Positions 1 through 7,007 of a DNA stretch of 64,000 nucleotides are shown here, in pieces. Below the pieces are notes generated by a model. It searched no databases and had not been told where the DNA came from. It was given only the letters and a program-made list of their open reading frames with translations. Within the stretch, counting starts at the first letter, position 1, and each line of letters opens with the position of its first letter. The stretch is taken from positions 62,001 through 126,000 of the forward strand of contig SCKI01000004.1 of NCBI GenBank assembly GCA_004124295.1, in the 5' to 3' direction. Source of the DNA: Fidelibacterota bacterium (lineage in GTDB: Bacteria > Fidelibacterota > Marinisomatia > SCGC-AAA003-L08 > TS1B11). The position numbers were made by a program, and so were the translations under genes.

Positions 1-95
1 TTCATAACGATACCGCCCCGTCCCGGTACAATGAGCAGGCCGCCAAACTGGCCTGGGAGCGGACCGTGGTATTTCTGGCGGAGCGGCTGAAATAA
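1..95 (+). CDS. C-terminal fragment of a hydrolase, dienelactone-hydrolase-like (partial)
   Basis: Only the last 30 codons and the TAA stop are in the window, read from base 3. The peptide ends in a helix rich in Trp, Glu and Arg (AKLAWERTVVFLAERLK) preceded by a short HNDTAPSRYNEQA segment. That is how many dienelactone hydrolase family proteins end, where the catalytic His precedes a final helix. The family is an alpha/beta hydrolase fold. The assignment is from this tail only; substrate and full domain layout lie outside the window. Another alpha/beta hydrolase would look similar. Confidence 0.5.
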   Translation, partial: HNDTAPSRYNEQAAKLAWERTVVFLAERLK

Positions 96-209
96 AGCCA
101 GACCCGGCCAAAACGCCGCCGGGCAGGCCTGTCGGTAACGGGCGGCAGGCAGCGCAGGCGGTAGTAAGATTGCTAAGGTAACAGGTGGACCAATCGAAGG
201 GAGATCAAG

Positions 210-419
210 ATGAGTGACAGTGTCTACAAAGTGATCGAACTGGTGGGCACCAGCGCCACCTCCTGGGAAGAGGCGGCCAAAAATGCCGTGGAAACCGCCG
301 GCAAAAGCCTGCACAACCTGCGGGTGGCGGAGATCCAGAAGCTGGACATGAAGGTGGAGGACAACAAGGTCGTGGCCTTTCGGGCCAAGGTGAGCCTCTC
401 CTTCAAATACAAGACCTGA
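210..419 (+). CDS. Dodecin, flavin-binding storage protein
   Basis: This 69-residue protein has the full dodecin pattern: VYKVIELVGTSATSWEEAA at the N-terminus, the amphipathic helix ending in the NLRVAEI turn, and a final strand VSLSFKYK. Dodecins form hollow dodecamers that bind and buffer flavins in the cytoplasm. Length is normal for the family. A Shine-Dalgarno-like GAAGGGAG lies just upstream of the ATG. The gene converges on the arsR gene, about 30 bases away. A flavin buffer beside an operon with an FAD enzyme may be coincidence. Confidence 0.95.
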   Translation: MSDSVYKVIELVGTSATSWEEAAKNAVETAGKSLHNLRVAEIQKLDMKVEDNKVVAFRAKVSLSFKYKT

Positions 420-449
420 GTCTCCGGCGCACCTGCGGCCAGCGCAGGA

Positions 450-821
450 TCAGGCGGCGGCCCGGCGCTGCTCCAGCAGGATGGAGCGGCTGGTGGCGAA
501 CAGGTCCTGCAGCTCCTCCTCGGCCAGGCGGTAATAGATCGTCGATCCGTCCCGCTCATTGGTAACCAGGCCGCCGTCGCGCAATTTGCGCAGCTGGTGG
601 GAGATGGCGGAGGTATCCATCTGCAGGATATCGGCCAGGTCACAGACGCAAAGTTCGCCCGCCTTGGCCAGGCAGGTCAGGATTTTCAGGCGGGTGGGAT
701 CACCCAGCAGGCTGAAGCGGCGGGCCATTCCGGCCAGTTCATCAAGGGACGCAATGTGCCGCTGGGCGCTCTCCAGCACCGGCAGGTTGATCCGCGAGCG
801 GATGCAGGATCGTTCAATCAT
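450..821 (-). CDS. ArsR/SmtB-family metal-sensing repressor
   Basis: This 123-residue winged-helix regulator carries RFSLLGDPTRLKILTCL, then the alpha-3 metal site ELCVCDLADIL, then the recognition helix MDTSAISHQLRKLRDGGLV and the wing GSTIYYRL. The ELCVCD cysteines are the classic alpha-3 site of ArsR/CadC-type sensors that release DNA when a thiophilic metal binds. A further Cys lies near the N-terminus (RSCIRSR). It is the last gene of the minus-strand mercury operon, 37 bases after the barrel gene. A palindrome matching the family's operator lies at the promoter of the first gene (6138-6157), so autoregulation of the whole operon is the simple inference. Confidence 0.93.
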   Translation of the reverse strand: MIERSCIRSRINLPVLESAQRHIASLDELAGMARRFSLLGDPTRLKILTCLAKAGELCVCDLADILQMDTSAISHQLRKLRDGGLVTNERDGSTIYYRLAEEELQDLFATSRSILLEQRRAAA

Positions 822-858
822 TCATTGTCCTTTCAAAGTTGAATAATCTGCTGGTCAT

Positions 859-1821
859 CTATAATCTGACGAAACGCAGGGCAATTTCCAGGCTCCGGCC
901 CAGCTGCTGGCTGCCCGAGAGCCGGGAGGTGATGGGAAATGTGTATCTGAGGACGGCGGAATATGCTTCGCTGATTTCGAAGTTGAGGCCGGCGCTGCCT
1001 TCCACAAGGGTGCCGCCGGAGTTAGGCGCGGCGGTCCCCGCCCAATAGTCGCTATCCTCCCAGCGGAGCCTGAGCACCAGGTAGGGGAACCCTCCAAACC
1101 AGCGGTAAGCCTGGCCAACCCCTTGCAGGTCCACGTTCAGCCGGGCCCCCGGTTCAAAGCCCTCGGGGCTTCTGGCCAGCCGGGGCCGGAAGCGCACCAG
1201 CAGTCCCGCGACCCAGGCACTTTCGGTGCGCCGCCACCATTCCCCTTCCAGGGTAGCCGTGGGCGTGCCGTTCCCCAGGGCAAAATGGCGGTGCTCGGTC
1301 GTATCGGCTGCGGCGGAAAAAGGATTCATGGCGTAGCTGGGCGCGGTCGGCAAGGTAACCGTCAGGCCCAGGTATATGCGCTTGCCGGGACCAAAAAAGG
1401 TGTTTGCGGCAATGTATCTCAAGCCGAGCCGCAGGTCCCCCATCCCGCTCAGGGTTTCGTTCCGGTGATGCACGTCCTCCACGTCCACCGCTTGGCTCCT
1501 GAAGGAATAAGGCAGCACAATCAGGAGGTTCCAGCGCTGGCCCACGCCGGCCATGCCATAGAGACTGAAGAGCTGGTTCGATCCTTCGCCACCGGCATGA
1601 TCGCTGCCGCCGACGTCGGCAATGGGCCGGAGGACATTGAGGCCGTAGCCACTGCCTATCATCCAACTGCCCTTGGAGAGGCCGATACCATCAGTGGCGC
1701 TCCCGACCGGAAGCGTGGGATTGCTTCAGAGGGGTCATTGGCCCCATAGAGGGGTCAGCGCCAGCAGCAGGCCGGCTAACAGAATCAGCGAGGGGAGTCG
1801 TTTGAACGCCTGCGGCATCAT
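859..1821 (-). CDS. Predicted double-selenocysteine (UPLU) outer-membrane beta-barrel protein
   Basis: The barrel-like part reads continuously from the end back to about 1725, with alternating strands such as RIYLGLTVTLPTAPS and YLVLRLRWEDSDYW and an aromatic C-terminus (LEIALRFVRL), as in transporter-like outer-membrane proteins. In the same frame upstream, TGA (1726-1728), CTC, CCC, TGA (1735-1737) are followed by a clean signal peptide, MMPQAFKRLPSLILLAGLLL through LWGQ, beginning at 1821. Its ATG overlaps the stop of the preceding gene as ATGA, which supports this start. Reading both TGA as selenocysteine gives U29-P-L-U32 directly after the signal peptide, where a CPLC metal-binding motif would be expected. 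A SECIS-like hairpin follows at 1698-1715. The total is 320 residues. Alternative: a gene broken by two nonsense codons, or a real start at 1662 without a signal peptide. Confidence 0.68.
1698..1715 (-). promoter_or_regulatory. Candidate bacterial SECIS hairpin for the UPLU gene
   Basis: On the coding strand CGCTTCC-GGTC-GGGAGCG forms a seven-pair stem (one G-U) with loop GGUC. The loop begins 18 bases after the second UGA and 27 after the first. Bacterial SECIS elements place a stem with G in the first two loop positions about 16-37 bases after the UGA, so one hairpin could serve both codons. It lies inside the coding region, as bacterial SECIS elements must. Confidence 0.6.
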
Positions 1822-2303
1822 CCCACCGGGAGTAAACCCTGTTCCCTCATGGCCTTAGCCTGCTTGATTTCCTTTGAGACCGTGCCCAGGCAACATCCGC
1901 CACTTGGATTGGTCACCTCGCAGCGGCATTCCCCAGCCCTCACGCGGTCCGTGATAATTTTTTGGATGTCAGTGTCGCCCTTCTGGCGAATATCATCTTG
2001 CACATCTTTGCGGTCATAACCGAAACAATAGCAGAGCGGGACGGGGTCGTCGGTCTCTTTGATCCCCACCCGGACAGTAAGCAGGTCCTTGGTGATCAGG
2101 TGATCCCCCAGGGCAGACACATAGACTGTATCGCAATCCGGGGCATCACAGAAAAAATAGGGTTGAGGGGTCAGCTGAGCCTTGATCTCGGGCTTGACCA
2201 GGCTTTCGATGGTCTGCCTGCCAACAGGCTTCGTCACCTGATTATTCATCGGACATATGGGAATGTCCCCAGTGTGCGGTATAACGCAACAAGCATCAGA
2301 CAT
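1818..2303 (-). CDS. CopZ-like iron-sulfur metallochaperone
   Basis: This 161-residue cytoplasmic protein has two cysteine-rich parts. The N-terminal part (residues 1-75) carries C5-C6, C17 and a CDAPDC pair (C52, C57), like the zinc-binding domain of Archaeoglobus CopZ. The C-terminal part carries LCYCFGYDR (C91, C93), ECRCEV (C126, C128) and GGCCLG (C137, C138), the pattern of a BFD-like [2Fe-2S] domain. Related proteins are often annotated as iron-sulfur metallochaperones and pass copper or mercury between membrane and enzyme. AGGATG precedes the start at good spacing, and the stop overlaps the next start by four bases. Metal identity is inferred from the merB neighbour. Confidence 0.85.
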   Translation of the reverse strand: MSDACCVIPHTGDIPICPMNNQVTKPVGRQTIESLVKPEIKAQLTPQPYFFCDAPDCDTVYVSALGDHLITKDLLTVRVGIKETDDPVPLCYCFGYDRKDVQDDIRQKGDTDIQKIITDRVRAGECRCEVTNPSGGCCLGTVSKEIKQAKAMREQGLLPVG

Positions 2304-2357
2304 AAAACATCCTATAACTGATTGTGTAGAGTCATCACGAAATTAAAAGCCGCATGT

Positions 2358-3122
2358 TTATAAACTCGGTCCTCGTAAGAATTTTATTAAACCAGCCTGA
2401 TCCTCTGGCTTCAACCAGAGGTGGACCAAAAGTCCTAATACGATGCCAAAGGCGATATGCGCCGTCAGCGTCAGTATAAAGAACTGTGGCCAGGCATAGT
2501 TGGTTCCAAACGGGCCTACCATGGGGGCCATGGGGGGGCCGGTCATCATGCCCAACTCGACGATGAGCAACCATACAACGGCCCAACCGACCGATCGGAG
2601 GCGGGATTTCTGCCGGCCCCACATGAAGGTGAAGATCAGCCCAAAGTTGGCCCCGTTCATGTAATGGACAAAGTATCCCACGGGATAGTATACGGAAAAC
2701 GAGCGGCTCCCTGAGGCCATTTTACCGAACATGGCAGGGGAATCGCCCGGCAGCCATCCGTTGATCACCCCCATCTGCCGGATAGCGTCCAACGCCACCG
2801 TGGCCACCATACCGGCCAGCATTCCAACCACGATACGCCTGAACAGATCGGGGTAGCGCGACCTGCTGTACAGGATCAATCCGATGAGGGCCACGAGTGC
2901 CGGCAGATAGATCAGCGGTATGTAGAAGCGGGCAAATTGATGGGCCTCCAGAATCATCTTCGGTCCCATCGCCACCTGCTGATAATATTGTGAATATCCA
3001 AAGGAGAGGGTAACCAGTTGGATAGGCACGGCGCCACCGGCAAACAGGGCCAGCAAAATCAACAGGGGGCGGCGCTTGTCGCCGAGGCCCCCCGGGGCGT
3101 TGCGCTCCGGTAAATGGTCCAC
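2358..3122 (-). CDS. Six-TM inner-membrane protein of a mercury operon, function unknown
   Basis: This 254-residue protein shows about six hydrophobic segments, at roughly residues 20-42, 64-86, 95-115, 148-168, 175-196 and 213-240. A loop between segments 5 and 6 is methionine-rich (MMTGPPMAPMVGPFG), and another stretch reads VGYFVHYMNGANFG. I do not recognise a named family. It lacks the paired cysteines of MerT/MerC-type mercury importers. The start lies 9 bases after the stop of the DUF302 gene and the gene is co-directional with merB, so it is probably the operon's membrane component. Methionine or histidine side chains could handle a soft metal, but that is a guess. Confidence 0.75.
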   Translation of the reverse strand: MDHLPERNAPGGLGDKRRPLLILLALFAGGAVPIQLVTLSFGYSQYYQQVAMGPKMILEAHQFARFYIPLIYLPALVALIGLILYSRSRYPDLFRRIVVGMLAGMVATVALDAIRQMGVINGWLPGDSPAMFGKMASGSRSFSVYYPVGYFVHYMNGANFGLIFTFMWGRQKSRLRSVGWAVVWLLIVELGMMTGPPMAPMVGPFGTNYAWPQFFILTLTAHIAFGIVLGLLVHLWLKPEDQAGLIKFLRGPSL

Positions 3123-3131
3123 CAGGAACCC

Positions 3132-3623
3132 CTATTCCCGCACTGCTGAGGCTATTTCGGCCACGATCTTATCGAGTTCGCTGCCGAGATCACCCAACCC
3201 CGCATACTTGCCCAGCATGGATGAGGGCTTAATGTACTTGACCATCACCTTTCCATCGGGCCGTTCCATGATGGCGATTTTGAGGGGCGGTTCAATGGCC
3301 CCCAGCGCGTTGGTTTCGATGATCCTTTTCATGTAGCGCGGGTGGAAAAACAGTAACTGCTTCATTCCGCCCACCTTCTTATTGGCCATTCTCAGCATTT
3401 TCTGGGCGTCAATTTCCTTTACCACCATCATGTTTTGTTCCTCGATGGCGCCTACCAGAAGATCCACTGTTTCGTTGAAGCCGTAAGCCGATGCCAGCAT
3501 TGCCTGGGAATCGGGCAGTTGCATCTTTTTGCCGGCCCCGGGCTCTTGCGCCTGCAGGGTCGCGGCAGAAACCAACAAAATGCCGGCGACGAACTTTGTC
3601 ACTTGCTCTATCCTGGAAATCAT
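3132..3623 (-). CDS. Exported DUF302-family protein
   Basis: The 163-residue product begins with a signal peptide (FVAGILLVSAATLQAQ) and continues with the DUF302 fold: a helix-rich start, the MMVVKEIDAQKML strand-turn, the ALGAIEPPLKIAIMERPDG strand pair, and a C-terminal helix DKIVAEIASAVRE. DUF302 proteins are small periplasmic or membrane-attached proteins of unknown biochemistry that often accompany metal or sulfur genes. Here it sits between the flavoenzyme and a membrane protein, with gaps of 48 and 9 bases, so it is part of the same transcript. It may bind a metal or metal-thiol complex outside the inner membrane; nothing in the sequence proves this. Confidence 0.85.
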   Translation of the reverse strand: MISRIEQVTKFVAGILLVSAATLQAQEPGAGKKMQLPDSQAMLASAYGFNETVDLLVGAIEEQNMMVVKEIDAQKMLRMANKKVGGMKQLLFFHPRYMKRIIETNALGAIEPPLKIAIMERPDGKVMVKYIKPSSMLGKYAGLGDLGSELDKIVAEIASAVRE

Positions 3624-3671
3624 CTAATCTCCTCCCGTCTTTGGTTGGTATTGTAAAAGGTCAACACTGCT

Positions 3672-5054
3672 TCACTTCACTGCCTTGGCGGCGCTCTGCA
3701 CAATTTCGTTCAGGGTGGGGTGGATGTGGATGGTCTTACCGAGGTCCCGTGCGGTGGCCCGCTGCTGCATGGCCACCACCAGCTCATGGATCAGCATGTC
3801 GGCATGGGCGCCGAGGATATGGCCCCCCAAAATCTCCCCGGTCTTGTCGTCGGCGACTATTTTAACCAGTCCTTCGGTTGCGCCCATGGCCTTGCCGCGG
3901 CCCGAACCTGAGAAAGCATAGGTGCCGATGCTGACGCTGGCGCCGCGAGCCTCTGCTTCGGCCTGTGTCAGACCCACGCTGGCCAGGGCCGGTTCGGTGA
4001 ACACCGCCCGGGGCACCACCCGGTAGTCAACCGTGCGGCCCTTGTCCAGTACGGCGTTCAGGGCCGAGGTGACACCATCATAAATGGCCCGGTGGGTAAC
4101 CATCTGGCCGCCGTTGGCATCCCCCAGGGACCAGATGTTGGGCGCGGTTGTCTGCAGTTGGCCATTGGCCTGGATGAAGCCATTCTGCAAGGCAACGCCA
4201 GCCTGCTCCAGCCCCAAATCCTCGATCCGGGCCGTCCGCCCGGCGGCCAGCAGAATCTGCTCGGCCTCGAGCCGCTGCACTTTGCCGGTTGCAGGCTTAA
4301 CCTCGACATAGCGCTGTCCATCCGCCTGTCCGGCGGCGGTCACGGCCGTATCGGTCAACAGATTGATCCCTTCCTGCACCAGCAGATGGCCCAGCGCCTC
4401 CCTGAGTTCCGGTTCTTCATTGCGCATCACCCGGGCGGAGCGGCTGACCAGCGTCACGCGGGTGCCGAAACGAGCGTACATCTGGGCGAACTCCACACCG
4501 ACGTAACCGGCGCCGATGATGACCATTGATGCCGGCACCTGGTGCAGCTTCAAGGCTTCATTATTGGTGAGGTAACCCGCGTCCTCAAGTCCCGGAATCT
4601 GCGCTTTGGCAACCCGTGAACCGACGGCCATGATGGTCTTGTCGGCCGTGATGGTCTGCTTGCCGACCCGTATCTCCCGGGGCGATAAAAATGCCGCCCG
4701 TCCATTGATATACGTGATGGCAGCGGTTTTTGCCAGACCCGATTTTATTCCCGAGATGATGCCCCCGACGATCTCGTCCTTGCGCCCGACGGCTGCGCGC
4801 AGATCGAAGGAGAGCGCCTGGGGGTCAATGCCCCGGACGCCGAACTGATGAGCCCGGTCCCGGACCAAATGCATCACTTCTGCAGACCTTAACAAGGTCT
4901 TGGTGGGGATGCACCCCTCGTTGACTCACGTCCCGCCGACCTGGTGCATCTCGATCAGGGCTACCCGGGCGCCGAGACGGGCCGCGAGGTGGGCCGCCGG
5001 GAGACCCCCCTGACCGGCGCCTATAATGGCAATATCAAAATGTTGTGTTGACAT
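3672..5054 (-). CDS. Predicted selenocysteine-containing pyridine nucleotide-disulfide oxidoreductase, MerA/Lpd-like
   Basis: Read from the ATG at 5054 with one in-frame TGA (4926-4928) decoded, this gives 460 residues. In order: an FAD Rossmann motif (IIGAGQGG, residues 11-17), the active site GGTUVNEGCIPTK with U43 and C48, an NAD site (VIIGAGYVGVEFA, about 179-191), a second FAD motif (IWSLGDANGG), and a dimer domain ending in IHIHPTLNEIVQSAA. The TGA stands exactly where the first Cys of the redox-active CxxxxC is invariant. A start after the TGA would lose the FAD motif. The protein keeps the HPTxxE catalytic dyad of lipoamide dehydrogenase (H445, E450) and lacks the C-terminal Cys-Cys pair and N-terminal HMA domain of classical MerA. 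Mercuric ion, a disulfide or a selenosulfide are all possible substrates; the merB neighbour favours mercury. Confidence 0.85.
4884..4900 (-). promoter_or_regulatory. Candidate bacterial SECIS hairpin for the MerA-like gene
   Basis: On the coding strand AGACCTT-GTT-AAGGTCT is a perfect seven-pair stem with a GUU loop. The loop begins 33 bases after the UGA at 4926-4928, inside the accepted 16-37 base range, and begins with GU as in the well-studied formate dehydrogenase element. A second, shorter hairpin (GGGG-TGCAT-CCCC) lies closer to the UGA. The seven-pair hairpin is the better match. Confidence 0.68.
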
Positions 5055-5114
5055 CAAATCCTCCGGTTAGTTCTGCCAAACATTGGCCTGCCGCAACTGC
5101 CGATTGCCGGGCCA

Positions 5115-5372
5115 TCAACTGTCCTGGGCAGCAGGGACGGGCAGCGATTGGAGCAGCCTGCGCACGTCGCCGAGGCAGCAGATACCGGCCGGGTTAAGCA
5201 CACCGCACTCGCAGTGGCCCCTATCTATGGCCTGGCGGATTTGGGCCTCGATGGTCGAGGTGCCGTGGGCGGCATAGTCGGCGCTGAGGGCCCCCCTGGT
5301 GTGGCCGAAGCAGTAGCAGACCAGGTCAGCATTGCTTGCAACCCGGACGCCCGGGCTGGCGGCGCTGCCCAT
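5115..5372 (-). CDS. BFD-like [2Fe-2S] protein
   Basis: This 85-residue protein corresponds to the C-terminal half of the CopZ-like protein encoded at 1818-2303: LVCYCFGHT, then GHCECGVLNPAG, then ICCLGDVRRLL. The CxC...CxC...CC arrangement is that of bacterioferritin-associated ferredoxin-like domains, which ligate a [2Fe-2S] cluster. It lies one base after the merB stop and 60 bases before the flavoenzyme start, so it may carry electrons or metal between MerB and the reductase. The operon thus encodes two related Fe-S proteins, one with and one without the zinc domain. Partner assignment is inference from gene order. Confidence 0.8.
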   Translation of the reverse strand: MGSAASPGVRVASNADLVCYCFGHTRGALSADYAAHGTSTIEAQIRQAIDRGHCECGVLNPAGICCLGDVRRLLQSLPVPAAQDS

Positions 5373-5373
5373 G

Positions 5374-6105
5374 TCAGGCCGCCTCGGTCAGCTGCAGGCC
5401 GGCAAACTGGCGCTCGTTCTTGCGCAGTCCCAGCGCATAGGCATCCTCGATAGTGATGACGGCCAGATCGGCGCTTTTCTCGCTGGTCTGGACCCATCGC
5501 GTGGCTGTCTCCAGCGATTCGAAAAAATGGATATAATGGCAGAAACTGTTCACCACGTCCGTGCGCAGCTCATCGGCGTCGGGCAGTAAAAATGATGTCA
5601 TGGCGCCCCGGGGCATGATGTCCGTCACCCCTGAATCCGGGGTTACGGAGAGGGTGATGCGGGTCTTGGAGAGCGGGTCCTGGGAAGTCACCACTGCCGG
5701 CTGGCCGATGAGCTGGGGCAGGAAAAGCGTATCCCAGGCGCACCAGCCGTAGAGGGTTTGGTCACCCACCTTCAGGGTATGGGGCATGGGGGAGACACTC
5801 AAGCCCCAGAAACCGACAATGGCTCCGGCATCATCCCGGTAAACCCCCGGCCAACCCGCAATGATCCCTTCCGTCTCCTGAAGGGAAAGGGCAGCTTGGG
5901 CTGCCACGGCCTCCAGTGAGACGGGGCGCCCAAGGGCCAGTTGGCGATAGACAGCCAGCGCAACTTGCTGCTTATCCTCGCTGAGGTTGATGAATTCATC
6001 CGGGAAGGCGTCCAGATACCGGCTGCTGGCCTCTGCGGTCAAGTTTTTCATGTAAGTCTCCATGTTGTCGGCCCCTGTTGTTATAGCGATAGCGGATTTG
6101 TTCAT
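5374..6105 (-). CDS. merB: Organomercurial lyase MerB
   Basis: MerB cleaves the carbon-mercury bond of organomercurials by protonolysis in the cytoplasm. The three catalytic residues are visible: YGWCAWDTLFLP holds the Cys and Asp equivalent to C96 and D99 of the R831b enzyme (here C122, D125), and SFCHYIHFF holds the equivalent of C159 (C189). An N-terminal helical domain (EDKQQVALAVYRQLALGRPV) is also typical. I chose the ATG at 6105 because an AGGGG site precedes it and because an upstream in-frame ATG at 6147 lies inside the operator. The protein is then 243 residues, slightly longer than usual. It is the first gene of the eight-gene operon. Confidence 0.93.
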   Translation of the reverse strand: MNKSAIAITTGADNMETYMKNLTAEASSRYLDAFPDEFINLSEDKQQVALAVYRQLALGRPVSLEAVAAQAALSLQETEGIIAGWPGVYRDDAGAIVGFWGLSVSPMPHTLKVGDQTLYGWCAWDTLFLPQLIGQPAVVTSQDPLSKTRITLSVTPDSGVTDIMPRGAMTSFLLPDADELRTDVVNSFCHYIHFFESLETATRWVQTSEKSADLAVITIEDAYALGLRKNERQFAGLQLTEAA

Positions 6106-6126
6106 CAAAGTGCCCCTGATTAGGCG

Positions 6127-6155
6127 ATAATTTAAGCATTTGAACACTTATTCAA
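6127..6155 (-). promoter_or_regulatory. Putative sigma-70-type promoter of the mer operon
   Basis: On the minus strand TTGAAT (6155-6150) and AATTAT (6132-6127) are separated by exactly 17 bases, each matching four of six consensus positions. It lies 20 or so bases upstream of the chosen merB start region and overlaps the ArsR-type palindrome, the arrangement expected for repression by blocking RNA polymerase. Confidence 0.45.
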
Positions 6156-6157
6156 AT
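6138..6157. promoter_or_regulatory. Putative ArsR/SmtB operator
   Basis: ATTTGAA-CACTTA-TTCAAAT is a perfect seven-base inverted repeat with a six-base centre. It fits the ArsR/SmtB operator form TGAA-nAnnTn-TTCA, including the central A and T. It overlaps the -35 box of the mer operon promoter, and the only ArsR-type gene nearby is the last gene of that operon (450-821). Confidence 0.6.
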
Positions 6158-6256
6158 AATAAAATAGCAATTTGTTCCGGCAACCTGCGGGACTGTCGGT
6201 TGGACGCCAATGTCCGGGAACTGCCGGGGCGCAGGAGCGGCCGATCGGAGCAGCGG

Positions 6257-6940
6257 CTAGAGCAGGCCCTGCTCGGCGAAGGAGAATATGTCGTTGCCCC
6301 CGATGATCAGATGATCGTGGACCTGCACATCGATACTGCCGCAGGCGGTCTGCAGGCGCTTGGTGATCTCGAGATCGTCCTGGCTCGGTGCGGGATTCCC
6401 GGAAGGGTGGTTATGCACGAAGATAGCCGCGGCGGCATCCAGAGAGAGGATCAGTTTGATGACTTCGCGGCTGTACACGGCGCTGGTGGTGAGGGTCCCT
6501 TCAAAAAGGACCCGCAGATCAATAACCTGGTTACGGCCATTGAGCAGGATGATGAGGAACTGCTCCACATTGCGGTTCTTGAGATGATGGACCAGGTAAT
6601 CCCGGACCTGGCTGGCCCGGGTGAGGTAGTCGGTCCCGATCAGGTCCTCTTTCAGATAGCGCCGGGCCACCGCCTGCACCAGCTTCAGACCGAAGAGGTT
6701 TTTCTCACCGACGCCGTTGATGATCAGGAGCTGGTCCGTGGGGGCTTCGAGAACGCCGCCCAGGCTACCGAAGCGGTCCAGGAGCTGCTTGGCCGTCGGT
6801 TTGTGGTCCGGCCGGGGGTCGGCCAATTTCAGCAGCAGTTCTATCACCTCATAATCGAGGAAGCCCTCCAGCCCATTGCCTAAAAAACGCTCTCTGAGGT
6901 GGCTGTAATGGCCACCGCTCGACTGCTTCCCCACTTCCAC
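6257..6940 (-). CDS. radC: RadC-family JAB1/MPN protein
   Basis: This 227-residue protein has the RadC layout: an N-terminal helix-hairpin-helix region (LLIINGVGEKNLFGLKLVQAV) and a C-terminal JAB domain with the metal motif FVHNHPSGNPAPSQDD. The start is a GTG at 6938-6940 preceded by a textbook AAGGAG six bases upstream. Despite the historical name a repair role is doubtful; the JAB fold suggests a metallo-isopeptidase or nuclease-like activity of unknown substrate. Its first 13 codons and upstream region are duplicated at 8330-8436. It is transcribed separately from merB, whose promoter lies between them. Confidence 0.93.
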   Translation of the reverse strand: MEVGKQSSGGHYSHLRERFLGNGLEGFLDYEVIELLLKLADPRPDHKPTAKQLLDRFGSLGGVLEAPTDQLLIINGVGEKNLFGLKLVQAVARRYLKEDLIGTDYLTRASQVRDYLVHHLKNRNVEQFLIILLNGRNQVIDLRVLFEGTLTTSAVYSREVIKLILSLDAAAAIFVHNHPSGNPAPSQDDLEITKRLQTACGSIDVQVHDHLIIGGNDIFSFAEQGLL

Positions 6941-7007
6941 GCCGGACTCCTTTTTGATCAGGTGCAGGGTGAATTTTGTGGTCCCGGGCAGGTCTTTGCA
7001 ACCATCA
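6901..7007. repeat. Direct repeat copy 1 (5' end of radC)
   Basis: These 107 bases recur at 8330-8436 with about six mismatches, in the same orientation. The block covers the upstream region, the AAGGAG site and the first 13 codons of radC. The pair brackets about 1.3 kb that holds one methyltransferase gene. Confidence 0.9.

Noticed and set aside
3672-4895. A shorter, stop-free flavoenzyme beginning just after the UGA
   Set aside because: It would lack the first FAD motif and the active-site cysteines, begin within the hairpin, and leave a perfect N-terminal domain untranslated.
5374-6147. merB starting at 6147
   Set aside because: That ATG lies inside the operator palindrome and upstream of the likely transcription start.
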